Shown piece by piece: positions 10,585-36,929 of a stretch of DNA of 64,000 bases. Position numbers and translations under genes: made by a program. Numbering within the stretch: the stretch's first letter is position 1; each line of letters opens with the position of its first letter. The notes under the pieces are model-generated. The model did not search any database, had not been told where the DNA came from, and saw nothing but the letters and a program-made list of their open reading frames with translations. The stretch comes from Nematopogon swammerdamellus (lineage: Eukaryota > Arthropoda > Insecta > Lepidoptera > Adelidae), in the NCBI GenBank assembly GCA_946902875.1, contig OX336340.1, positions 24,815,566 to 24,879,565 of the forward strand, in the 5' to 3' direction.

Positions 10585-10925
10585 TTTTTTTTATTGCTTC
10601 CGAACTTGGTGGCTGTGCCCAAGGCCGAAGCCTCAGGCGCAGCCAATTTTACCGCCGAGGAGGTGCCAGTCCGGCTTGGAGGTGGACTAATGTCGCTGGG
10701 GAAAGGCTATTAATCCGCGATTTGAAGATCCGTGGATTGTAGGAGTGGGAAAAGATATTCCCTGGAAGTCCATTCCATACCTTTGCAGTGCGACACAAGA
10801 ACGATTTTAGAGAATGGTGCAGTTCGAAGAACTCTCCTGTCGACTACAAAGGGGTGTCCGCGAGAGTATGGCGGTTTTGGCGAAGGCGAACAGGAGGGGG
10901 AGGGGTAGGGGTAGCAAGTTCATTA
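10585..10925 (-). repeat. 3' end of a second LINE family
   Basis: A poly-A tail (T-run at 10585) is followed on the minus strand by the end of a reverse transcriptase ORF. A plus-strand copy at 12795-13195 shows the peptide VWNGLPGN, typical of LINE C-termini. The copy is 5'-truncated. Confidence 0.7.
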
Positions 10926-10960
10926 GAGCAGTAATGTTGCTGTAATTTACAAGAACTCTT

Positions 10961-11313
10961 TTTTTTTTATGGAAACTGACACGGTTGGCTACATCACCTA
11001 CAACATCTGTGATGTCAGCACATAGCACCGGGTGTACTAGGTGCCATGTCAGTGCTTCCCTTCATTTCGTGTCGGCTACACTGAACTGGACGGAAGACAC
11101 GAACTATTTACATTGCCGTTTTGACCGACGTTTCATTCAGTGCGGTGGTACCAACCCGGGCGGGATAAACCCTACCACCTAGTAAGGTAAGAAAGGAAGG
11201 GACCTACAGTTTTATTTGGAATCCGAACCACGGTCAGCCTCCAACGGTGGAGCGGTCACCCATTTAAGTATACTCACCGCGACTGATCGCACCATTGAGC
11301 TACCAAGGCTGAC
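10961..11313 (-). mobile_element. SINE-A ending 20 bp before a GLDC exon
   Basis: An almost full-length SINE-A lies antisense to GLDC. Its head ends in 'ctaccaaggctgac' at about 11313, and the GLDC 3' splice site is at 11333. The branch point of that intron may therefore lie in SINE sequence. Confidence 0.85.
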
Positions 11314-11333
11314 AAATATGTACACGTTTCTAG

Positions 11334-27959
<16,626 letters not shown>

Positions 27960-27974
27960 GCACAGGCCTCGCCG

Positions 27975-28118
27975 CTACGACTCTCGCGCTAATATTCAAG
28001 ATGAACGGCGAGAATTACCAACTAACACCAACAACGTGCATCACAGAATGTCCATGGGCATCGTTAGACACCTACTTGTAGGTGAAACGATGCCACATGT
28101 CGCGCTATCAATAAAAAA
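27975..28118 (+). repeat. LINE-R 3' end inside the GLDC 3' UTR
   Basis: It carries 'gaatgtccatgggcatcgtt', 'cacatgtcgcgctatc' and then AATAAA with an A-run at about 28106-28118. It is a close relative of the fragment at 51460-51620 and may give GLDC a poly-A signal. Confidence 0.75.
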
Positions 28119-28195
28119 AAAAAACAAATCAATTTAACGAAACAGTTGTGTTCAATTTGGTCTAATTTTCAAACGCTCACTACACAGAGCATGGA

Positions 28196-28390
28196 ATACC
28201 GCGCTCCATGCTCTGTGGCTCACTAGGTGGCTGGCGATAAGACAGAAACGCTACGCCACGCCGAGTTCGCCGCATCATTTTATATGGAGAAACGGAGCAG
28301 CGCCTCTAGTGATAGATTTGCGATCTTCGTTTCTCCATAAAAATGATGCGGAGAACACGGCGTAGCGTGCGTAGCGTGTAGGCGTAATCT
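28196..28390. repeat. Inverted-repeat element downstream of GLDC
   Basis: 'ctacgccacgccgagttcgc' with 'gcatcattttatatggagaa' is mirrored at 28330-28375, and a small hairpin ('acagagcatgga', 'tccatgctctgt') lies at 28184-28222. MITE-like, imperfect arms. Confidence 0.6.
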
Positions 28391-28634
28391 CGTGATTAGG
28401 GTACTAGTCTAGATACGTGCGTCTAGGGTGAACAGTTGACTAAATTTAGTCCACCGTACCGAATAGTTGGATTACATTTTAGCCAACCATTTTGTTAAAT
28501 TTAGCCAACCGTTGGTAGCAAATTTTGGCAAAATTTGCCGAACACAGCACTAGTTTCCAATTGTTAATTATATTGTTAAGTTATTAATGTAAATTGTATA
28601 TATATTGTATAAATCGTAGTATAGTGTGAAGTTG

Positions 28635-28650
28635 TTAAATAAAATATTTT
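28635..28650 (+). terminator. Possible GLDC poly-A signal
   Basis: AATAAAATATTTTATTT lies 680 bp after the stop codon. It is an alternative to the LINE-derived AATAAA near 28106. Confidence 0.3.
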
Positions 28651-28734
28651 ATTTAAATGTATTGTTTCTTTCAAGGTTTGTTTGTATTGCGTTAATATTA
28701 ATATAATATTAATTGCCTATGAAGGGCTGAACTT

Positions 28735-28915
28735 AGAAGCGGCTATGTAAATAGTTCATGTTTTCCGTCCTGTTCAGTGTAGCCGGCACGACTGAAGGGA
28801 AGCACTGACACGGCACCTAGTTCTCCAAGGTGGTATGGGCAGACATCACGGATGCTCTAGGTACATCACCTAGAGCATCCGTGATGTCTGCCAACCGTGT
28901 CACTTTCTATAAACG
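28735..28915 (+). repeat. SINE tail with internal hairpin
   Basis: The shared SINE tail contains an extra inverted duplication, 'catcacggatgctctaggt' followed by 'cacctagagcatccgtgatg'. Confidence 0.7.
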
Positions 28916-29264
28916 TTTAGCAAAGTATTAGGACAAGATAATTTCTCAAGCTAAAGTAAAAATTGTTAAAATGATCGGAGGTCTTGCGAGTAGCTGCCCC
29001 CTTGATTTCGATAATCTTTAATTAATCTCGTAGCAATGTATAATCTCTTCTTCTGTATCCTGAGATAAGCCTAAACTTGGTGGAAAAGAATAGGCCTACT
29101 GCATCTCTCCCTGTGCATGTCGTAAAAGGCGACCAAGGGACAAGGAACAAGGACAAGATTCCGTGCTAAAGGGCGACAGCTTAACCACCTCTCATACTTT
29201 GACACCTTTCTTCCACAGTCTTACAGTAAGTAACCGTCTTCGTGCCCTCCTGCTGGCGTGATAA

Positions 29265-29600
29265 TTGTCTTGGTCTAATATTTTGCTAAATGTGGTGGTC
29301 GGTGTTGTGCTGTAATTCACCAGAGTACTTGCAGCACAACCCCGATTACTCCTGCTTACGTCGACTGTCGAAATAAAGGCCTGTTCCCCAAAATGGAAGA
29401 ATATAAAAGTTTAATTCAACTTACACACTTTCAGAATTTTCTCCCCAAAGGTACTTGTAGATTATATTGTTGTTCTCACACGCATCTTACGCAGCATTTG
29501 GGCTTTCGTGCTCAATTGTTATCTTGTCCTAATATTTTGCTGAACGTGGTGGTCGGTGTTGTGCTGCAATTTACCGAAGTCCTTTTTTAATTTTTTATAG
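29265..29600. repeat. Two copies of repeat H
   Basis: Around 29265-29365 and 29520-29580 the words 'aatattttgct', 'gtggtggtcggtgttgtgct' and 'cagcacaac' occur twice. No coding signal. Confidence 0.5.
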
Positions 29601-29800
29601 AAAGCGCGAAATGTGGCGCCGAGCCGATAAGGTGTCTAATGACGCCCATGGACATTCGTTCGTACGCGGGAGTTGCGAATGCCATGCCGGCCTAACAGGT
29701 GCCTATTCACGCCTCTCTTGAAGGACCCGAGACTGTACTTGGGGGGAAATATGTGGGCAGGGAGAGCGTTCCAGAGTTTGCCAGTTCTGTGGAGGAATGA
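29583..29800 (-). repeat. LINE-R 3' fragment
   Basis: An antisense, 5'-truncated copy of the last ~200 bp of LINE-R, beginning with a T-run. Confidence 0.78.
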
Positions 29801-30552
29801 TCAGCAGAATCGATTGGTACGCATCCGTGGTAAGTCTAGCGTATAGGGATGTAATCCCTGCCCCCCAGTGCGCGCTGTGCGGAGTTGGAAATGAGACGGC
29901 GGGATCGCCGTCATTAAACAGCTCCTCCGGGCATTTCCTGCAGCACAACACCTATTACTCTGCTTACCCCGACTGTCGGGATACAGCGTGTGGTGTGTAT
30001 ATATATATGTATGAATATTACGTACGCAGGCGCCGAACTTTAGAAGTTAACTCGAAAATCGAGTTAGCCAACTTTCGGGAACGAGTTTTGAAAGATAGAT
30101 AGGCGTCAACGCCTCAACCTGCGTCACAGAGTCTTCTCGCCTCAGTCGTTCAACATTTTATCACGTGGGTCAACGATCAACGACGTCAGGGCTTCGAGAC
30201 ATCCGTGACATCCTATTCATTATTATAATTAGTGACATTAAAATTATTGCATAAATTGTTTAAATGCTAAAAAGTAATTAATGTTTTACGTATAAAGTTA
30301 TAAGTTTAAATTCGAAAATCGAACACTTGGGCGCTTATAATCTTTTTCATTTCCATATTATGTCCCTACATATCTATAGTAATGCCGAATAGAACAACAT
30401 ATCCCTCCGAAGTTGAACATATGGAGACCTTTTAATATTTACAATTCGCGACAGCTTTACAATAACAACAGAAAACACCAAATAGAATCATAATCAATAT
30501 TATCATCATTGTCATCATATATGGGTTTTTAAATTACCGTGGTTGTTAGACA

Positions 30553-31105
30553 TTATTTTAAATCAATCAGCTTTACTCAATTTAGGAGCACATACGAGCG
30601 GCGAGACAACTGGACTCCAACAAATCGGCAGTGTGCGATCACATGGACTCCGGAGCGAACCACTGGATTAGGTTCGATCAGGTCAAAATTCTTGCGACCG
30701 AAACACGACACGTCCCACGTCTCGTCCGTGAGTCCATCGAAATCAAGAAGCACGACAACTTCAACCGGGAGGACGCCTTCAAGTTGTCGCCGATGTGGAA
30801 CCCAGTCATAGCGCCGCTCAAGAGAAGAAGACACGACGGACACGACCAGCCGGAAGTGGACACCATCAGCGCCTTCTGTCTCTCCGCCGAGATCCGGAAC
30901 GCACCTGAACCCTCGTCTACGGAAACTACCCGCACTGGCCACGGCTACAATCTTCGTCAACGACGGACGAAGATGTGACAGTTCTCTGCCAACCGTCGCA
31001 CAAGGCAGAGTGCTTCATGAAGATGGGCCATACGCTTGGCCCGAAACGTCGAGCCACATAGCTCGGAGTGAAACCGTGAGTAAAGCTGATTGATTTAAAA
31101 TAATT
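30553..31105 (+). mobile_element. Penelope-like element 3' fragment, inverted ends
   Basis: It holds the end of a Penelope-type polyprotein and its 3' UTR. The first and last ~28 bp are an exact inverted pair around 'aaatcaatcagctttactca'. Such end structures are known from Penelope-like insertions. The reverse transcriptase is absent. Confidence 0.75.
30590..30978 (+). pseudogene. Penelope-like polyprotein C-terminus (GIY-YIG domain end)
   Basis: The frame reads KSAVCDHMDSG, RFDQVKILATETRHVPRLVR, ESIEIKKHDNFNREDAFKL and PMWNPVI, the recognisable end of the GIY-YIG endonuclease part of Penelope-like proteins. A glutamate in REDxFKLSxxWNP is usual there. The frame stays open to a TGA at 30976-30978, but the whole N-terminal part is missing, so it cannot work alone. 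Confidence 0.8.
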
Positions 31106-31702
31106 GTCATCGTATATCAACGTACCGACATATTATATATTTTTTTAGATTTTTTTTTAACAAACATACAAACAACAAATGTGAAGTAAAAACCTAAAAA
31201 ACAAACAAAAAAACAACTTTTCTTTCATACCTGGATGGACAAGTATGTATGTAAGAAGTACATAGGTATGTATATTTATTTGTACATTATATTCTATATA
31301 TTTAGTAATTTATACGTGTTAACACATGGCATATGGCTTGTATTTAACTAGCACGTACTTACGGAACCCTAAAACAGGCGATGAGTCTCTCTGCGACGAG
31401 CGCTGAGGGAATAAGGGATGCAGGGTTGTGTTGGTCGTGGTCGCACGATAAAGGAAGACTGCGGTTGCCCTGCAACCTGTGGGCGTATCAGAATGTACGG
31501 AAATGTATGTTTGAGATTATCAATATCAATCAATGACCTGAGAATGATACTCAAATACGAAATCCTAAACACGATGGAACTACTTAAATTACGACGATAA
31601 AAATGCAAGATGCAAATTGTAACAAGTTAGGGAAATTAAATTATGTAATTTGAAACAAGTTTTTTAATTAACATAGTCTGTTGTCATATCAGTATATTAT
31701 TT
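31106..31702. other. No gene; unassigned spacer
   Basis: AT-rich with A-runs. A moderately GC-rich piece at 31376-31500 ('gggatgcagggttgtg') is not assigned. Confidence 0.5.
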
Positions 31703-31800
31703 TTTTTTTTATTGATGCTGACACGGTTGGCTTCATCACCTACAACATCCGTGATGTCAGCCCATAACACCGGATGAACTTGGTGCCACGTCAGTGATTC
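31703..31800 (-). repeat. SINE tail fragment
   Basis: A T-run, then 'gctgacacggttggcttcat' and 'gtgatgtcagcccataacac'. Confidence 0.7.
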
Positions 31801-31918
31801 CTGTTTAACTGTTTATATCATTATTATGTTATTTCGTATCATTATTTTGTAAAAAATACTAGTATGCGACCGAATGCGGCGAAGCGGGGGGTTATGATTT
31901 TGGCAGCGTATGTATTTT

Positions 31919-32240
31919 TTTAGGGTTTACCGAACCCTGGTAGGGGAGGGTAGGGGATCTGTCGTAGGGGACCCTATTACTAAACCTACGCCGTCTGTCT
32001 GTCTGTTTGTCCGTCCGTCCGTCCGTCCGTCCGATGGCTGTATCTTTGGAACCGTAATAGCTAGCCGGTTGAAATTTTCACAGAATGTGTGTTATTATAT
32101 TATAGCGGATATAACAAGTAATAAAAAATTAGAAAATTAAAAAAAGGTCATAAAATGAAATGTGTTTTTTCAAGGTTTTTTTTTTGGTGTGCAGAAACCT
32201 CGGTGCGCGATTCCGGCTCGCACTTGGCCGGTTTTTCCTA
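31919..32240 (+). repeat. Repeat D copy
   Basis: A diverged copy with the (GTCT/GTCC)n block at about 31995-32032 and the 3' end 'ggctcgcacttggccggttt'. Confidence 0.72.
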
Positions 32241-32257
32241 TCAACTTTATTTCTTAC

Positions 32258-32560
32258 GTCTATGGAGATGGTTACGCGATATGTTGCGGCGCACCAAAGT
32301 AGTCGATATTAGACAGCACCTTGTGGATAAGCTCAAGTGGCAGTGGGCTGGGCACGTCAGCCGAAGAGACGACGACCCTTGGATAATCTTGTCCTACACT
32401 ATCAATCGTTGACGGGAAAACGGAGTGTGGGAAGACGACCCGCCTGTTGGGAGGACGACATCAAGTACGTTGGTGGAAAGCAGTGGTTCCGTACCGCTGA
32501 AGGCCGGGAGGACCGGAGGAAAATCAGAATGTCTGTGTCCGTTCGTCCGATGGCTGTACT
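32258..32560 (+). pseudogene. RTE-like LINE reverse transcriptase C-terminus
   Basis: Encodes pieces RRTKVVDIRQHL, KLKWQWAGHVSRRDDDPW and KRSVGRRPACWEDDIKYVGG, with a frame change in between. It is the same family as 62190-62610. It is followed by a repeat D remnant at about 32550-32755. Confidence 0.75.
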
Positions 32561-32877
32561 ATTTTTGGAGCCGTAATAGCTAATTAAAATTTTCACAACG
32601 TTATTTTGGCGGATATAATAACAAATAATAAAACATTGAAAAAGTGAAAAATTAAGTTGGGTCCTCATCATCACACAAGAAACGTATTTTTTCAATGTTT
32701 CTTTTTTGTAGTGCGGAAACCTCGGTGCGCGAGTCCCACTCGCACTTGGGCGGTGTTTTATGAATTATTGTTGTAAAGTAAATCGTTCGCCTAGTCGCCC
32801 ACTTGTCGGCCCAGCGAAGCGACCGTAAACATAAATTAATTACCTAGGTGGAATTGTTTACGATACGATTACATCTA

Positions 32878-33207
32878 ATGTACCGTGTGGGGCCGGTACT
32901 TTAAAAGAGTAGCCCCAATGCATCTCTCGCCGTGTATGTCGTAAAAGGTGACTAAGGGATATGACTCCCTTCTTATATTACTAGGTGGTATGGTTTAACC
33001 CGCCCGGGATGGTACCACCGCACTGAATGAAAGATCGGTCGAAACGGCTATGTAAATAGTTTGTGTTTTCTGTCCATTTCAGTGTAGCCGGCATGACCGA
33101 AGGGAAGCACTGACGTGGCACCAAGTTCACCCGGTGTTATGGGCTGACATCACGGATGTTGCAGGTGATGTAGCCAACCGTGTCAGTTTCCATAAAAAAA
33201 AATTGTA
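32878..33207 (+). mobile_element. SINE-C, full length
   Basis: The head 'aatgtaccgtgtggggccgg' with 'agagtagccccaatgcatct', then the common body, tail and poly-A. Confidence 0.82.
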
Positions 33208-33231
33208 CTTAGCGTGAAATTTTCAACTTGT

Positions 33232-33305
33232 CATCCTCGGTAGCTATGTGGTGTGATCGATCGACCGCCGTTCGTGTTATTAAGCACACTCGGGGCGGAA
33301 CCAAT
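33232..33305 (+). repeat. SINE-A head fragment
   Basis: 'cctcggtagctatgtggtgt' and 'cgaccgccgttcgtgttatt' resemble the tRNA-like head; the body is absent. Confidence 0.5.
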
Positions 33306-33507
33306 ATGTAACCGACTTGTTGCTGGCTGTCATTGTTCTCTCCGCGTGCGGAATCTCGTTTGTCTCATGATTTACCACTTCCGGTACAACACGGAGGGAA
33401 AATTGTTACCGAGGTATGTACTTACTTAGATGTCTATCTCAGCATTATGGCGTTAGGTATATTATAGTTAAAACCTACATGAACATAATGATTTAGAGGA
33501 CTTTTGT

Positions 33508-33885
33508 CAGCCTCGCATCGGTAGCTCAGTGGTGCAGGCAGACAGTCAACTGTCGCTATTGAATGTTAAGCAACGCTGTGTGCGGTCAGTGCTTGGATGG
33601 GTGACCGCTGACCGTTGGAGGCTGACCGAGGTTCGGATTCCTAGTAAAACTGTAGGTCCCTTCCCTCCTAATCTTACTTGGTGGTAGGGTTTAACCCGCC
33701 CGGGTTGGTACCACCGCACTGAATGAAACGTCGGTCCAAACGGCTATGTTTTCCGACCAGTTCAGTGTAGCCGGCACAATCAAAGGGGGAAGCACTGACA
33801 TGGCACCTAGCACACCCGGTGTTATGGGCTGACATCACGGACGTTGTAGGTGATGTAGCCAACCGTGTCAGTTTCCATAAAAAAA
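33508..33885 (+). mobile_element. SINE-A, full length
   Basis: Nearly identical in head and body to the copy at 22552-22944 (same 'cagacagtcaactgtcgcta' and 'gctgaccgttggaggctg'), so the two belong to one subfamily. (GA)n follows at 33893-33940. Confidence 0.86.
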
Positions 33886-34437
33886 AATGGACGGGAGAGA
33901 GACAGAGAGAGAGATAGAGCGAGAGAGAGAGAGAGAGGGAAAATATAAGAAAGCGATCGTTTATTATAATATTATACTTAATTAATCCATAAAAAACGGA
34001 TTTGCTATTAAACTGAGTCTACGGCGAGCGACGACGCCGCGGAGCGGGCAAAAGATGGTTTCTATTAAAAAAAACGCCCCACTACCCACTAACGTCCACC
34101 AATGTATACTAAGTCGACGTGACATCATCACAATCTGTCTTGATTGATTTGTGCATAGGCAATGGGCAATTTGCTTATATTAATTTTATGCTTAGATAAT
34201 TTCATCTGATTGTAATAACTTCCGAGAACTTAAGTTACCTTATTCATTCATATAAATGTTGTATACTATTGTTTAAACTTTATACATTACTAGGTTTTAA
34301 CTATACGTGACATAGGGTAAGCTAAATAAAATTCATTACCGGTTACGGTGAGTCTTTTTTATTTGAAATTTTTAATTAATTACATTACACATTACATTTT
34401 ATTACAAATTTATAATACAGTTCAATGAATAGTTTTG

Positions 34438-34494
34438 CCCCGGGATAGTGCCGAGGATGCCGGCAGAGCCGGCATCCTCGGCACTATCCCGGGG
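34438..34494. repeat. Perfect 27-bp stem hairpin with 3-nt loop
   Basis: The arms at 34438-34464 and 34468-34494 are exact inverted copies (from 'ccccgggatagtgccgagga') around the loop AGA. A weaker GC-rich palindrome ('tgccggcac' ... 'gtgccggca') follows at about 34517-34555. No ORF. Confidence 0.9.
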
Positions 34495-34683
34495 TGTGTG
34501 CTGTGTGTGGGTGTATGCCGGCACTGGCCGAGGTCGGTGCCGGCACACACCAATTATTACAGCTAATATTAATCTATACATATAATAAAATCGTAGAGGT
34601 AAGAAAGTCTGTACATTGAATGTATTCGGAAAAAAACTAACCAGGGTGGCTTAAAATGAGATACTGAACATGTTAGAACAGTT

Positions 34684-34805
34684 TTTAAAATTTTTGTTTG
34701 TTTGTTTGTTTGTCTGTACGCGCATCACGCAAAAACCACTGAACGGAATTAGACGAAACTTTGTATAGTGGCAGTTTATATGCCGGGTTAACATAATACG
34801 TAAAA
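34684..34805 (+). repeat. Repeat with (TTTG)n start
   Basis: 'gtttgtttgtttgtttgtct' leads into 'cgcatcacgcaaaaaccac' and 'cgaaactttgtatagtggc'. A similar arrangement precedes the minisatellite at 36777-36905. Possibly a piece of a non-autonomous Helitron, not proven. Confidence 0.45.
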
Positions 34806-35026
34806 AAAATTAACAAAAATAAAAAAAAATTAACAATTATAAACATTATTGCGCGTTTAATCACGTAGTCCAAAGTAAAGGTAAAAACAATTTTAAATGT
34901 CATGTTGACAACGGAGAACTGTCATCTCGACGTGAGCTGGCCGGTGACAAATTGTTTGCTATATAAAAATAATAATTGAAAGTCGAAGTTATGTCGCTGT
35001 CATTGGTGCAATAAAATTTATATATC

Positions 35027-36566
35027 TGTTGCCCGCGGCTTCGCTCGCGTGAAATTCGTATTTAAAAAAAAGGAAGTAAGTAGCTGAAGGCGGGCCCGAA
35101 GGCGGATCTGCGCTCACGTAAACGATATTCTTTCTCGATGAAAGTAACTAAGGGCGAGGCGAAAGGCGGAGCTGATTTCAGGAAGAAGAAAAACATTCTT
35201 GAAGAAAATAAGTAACTAAGGGCGAGGCCGAAGGCCGAGTTCTATTCTGGAAGACCATAAACCTTCTCGAAGAAAGTAAGTAACTATGGGCGAGGCCGCA
35301 GGCCGAGCTGCGTTCAGGAAGAAGCTAAACCATCTTGAAGAAAGTAAGTAACTAAGGCGAGGCCGAAGGCCGAGCTACGTTCGGATAATTGAAAAACCAT
35401 CTCGAAGAAAGCAAGTAACTAAGGGCGAGGCCGAAGGCCGAGCTGCGTTCAGGAAGAAGCTAAACCATCTTGAAGAAAGTAAGCAACTAAGGCGAGGCCG
35501 AAGGCCGAGCTACGTTCTGACAAATGATAAACCATCTCGAAGAAAGCAAGTAACTAAGGGCGAGGCCGAAGGCCGAGCTGCGTTCAGGAAGAAGCTAAAC
35601 CATCTCGAATAAAGTTAATTAATATTAAGATTGAGTTAATTTAATTTAAATTTTATTATAAAGTCCACGCTTCTAACGGCAAATATACCGTGCATCCTAG
35701 AACCTCGCGGTTATTCCCGGCTGGATGGCAAGAGGCCCGTTGCTAGAGACCTTAGTGCCATGGACTAAGGGTAGTTCTTTGATGTGGGACGCCACTTTTG
35801 TTCTCACATTGGCTCCAAGTCACGTTAGGACATCTTCAAGAGCGGCTGGCGCGGCCGAGGCTGGGGCGGAGAGCCTCCAACGCAGCAAATATAGAAATAT
35901 AATTCAAGATTTCGAATTTGTTGCGTTTGCGGTTGAAACCCTCGGTCCGTGGAGCAGTGAAGCCAAAAGAGGCTTGAGCTGGTTGACGCAACTGGTGTCC
36001 CGTCATCAAGGGCTTATGTACTTCATTCAAAGGGTAAGCCTTGCCATCCAGCGGGGTAATGCCGCAAGTGCTCTAAGAACATTTGAAAATGCCCGTTTTG
36101 ATAGTTATTTTAATGTTTGTTAGGTAGGTTTAATTCTTTAGTTATTAATATTACTTTTTTATTTTTATGAAATAAATAGATTGAGTAAACGATATTATAT
36201 TCTATCGAAGAAAGGAAGTCTTTAAGGGCGAGGCCCGAAGGCGGAAGAGGGTTTTTGGTTTACCTGAACGCAGCTCGGCCTTCGGCCTCGCACTTAGTTC
36301 CTTCCTTTCTTCCAGAAGGTTTGTCGTCTTCCTGAACGCAGCTCGGCCTTCGGCCTCGCCCTTACTTACTTCCTTTATTTGAGAAAGGTTTATCGTTTAC
36401 CTGAAAGCAGCTCGGCCTTGGGCCTCGCCCTTAGTTAGTTACTTTCTTTAAGAAGGTTTATCGATTACCTGAACGCAGCTCGGCCTTCGGCCTCGCCCTT
36501 AGTTACTTACATTCTTCTTTGGAATACGAATTTCACGCGAGCGGAGCCGCGGGCTCAGCTAGTATT
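35027..36566. mobile_element. Fold-back element with inverted tandem arrays around an ORF
   Basis: The left end starts 'gttgcccgcggcttcgctcg' and passes into about eight ~60-bp units containing 'ggcgaggccgaaggccgag' (to about 35606). The right part (36185-36530) holds units of the same family in opposite orientation and ends 'gagcggagccgcgggctcag'. Between them lies a ~400-bp ORF region. The overall form, long inverted ends made of tandem units with a cargo, resembles fold-back transposons. The end motif is shared with repeat G. Confidence 0.75.
35725..36123 (+). CDS. Nuclease-like C-terminal fragment in the fold-back element
   Basis: Encodes 132 residues with LVPWTKGSSLMWDATFVLTL, SKYRNI, FVAFAVETLGPWS and [18 protein letters not shown] have seen this pattern (WDxT..., KY, F.P.A.ETLG, QRGNAxS) at the end of retroelement-type polyproteins of many animals. 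The spacing of D, E and K residues suggests a PD-(D/E)XK-like nuclease fold, which is my inference. It appears truncated at the N-terminus: the reading frame stays open upstream of the ATG. It is probably captured cargo and not a stand-alone gene. Confidence 0.5.
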   Translation: MARGPLLETLVPWTKGSSLMWDATFVLTLAPSHVRTSSRAAGAAEAGAESLQRSKYRNIIQDFEFVAFAVETLGPWSSEAKRGLSWLTQLVSRHQGLMYFIQRVSLAIQRGNAASALRTFENARFDSYFNVC

Positions 36567-36596
36567 ATATAAGTATTATTGATTGCTACTGATGCA

Positions 36597-36745
36597 ATTA
36601 TATATGAACTAAAAATATTAGCCGCGCCAAATCTTTTTTTCTCCAGCGAATAGGGCTGGAGATTCAAAGGGGCAACGCGGCTAGTGTTTTGGGCACGGTG
36701 GGGGAGTCGGCGGAGATGGATGAAATTGTTTTTATTAAACGGTTT
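36597..36745 (+). pseudogene. Second copy of the QRGNAAS tail
   Basis: After 'tttttttctccag' the frame reads [20 protein letters not shown] and then SAEMDEI. This is a second, different version of the C-terminal end of the ORF at 35725-36123, outside the fold-back arms. It starts at what looks like a 3' splice site. Confidence 0.5.
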
Positions 36746-36776
36746 TATTAAACGGTTTTTTTTAGCTTGACTTCGT

Positions 36777-36905
36777 ATATTTGTTTGTTTGTTTGTTTGT
36801 TTGTTACTATCTTTGTTTCAAATCTTGCGACAACTTTTTCAACTACTTCTACTGAACCGATTTTTATGAAACTTTGCACACACATTGAGTTCTCGTGACA
36901 ATACA
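36777..36905 (+). repeat. (TTTG)n and leader before the minisatellite
   Basis: A (TTTG)n run is followed by 'gaaccgatttttatgaaac', a layout similar to 34684-34805. The run itself lies at 36780-36803. Confidence 0.5.
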
Positions 36906-36929
36906 ATATTATGATAATTTCAACTTGGT

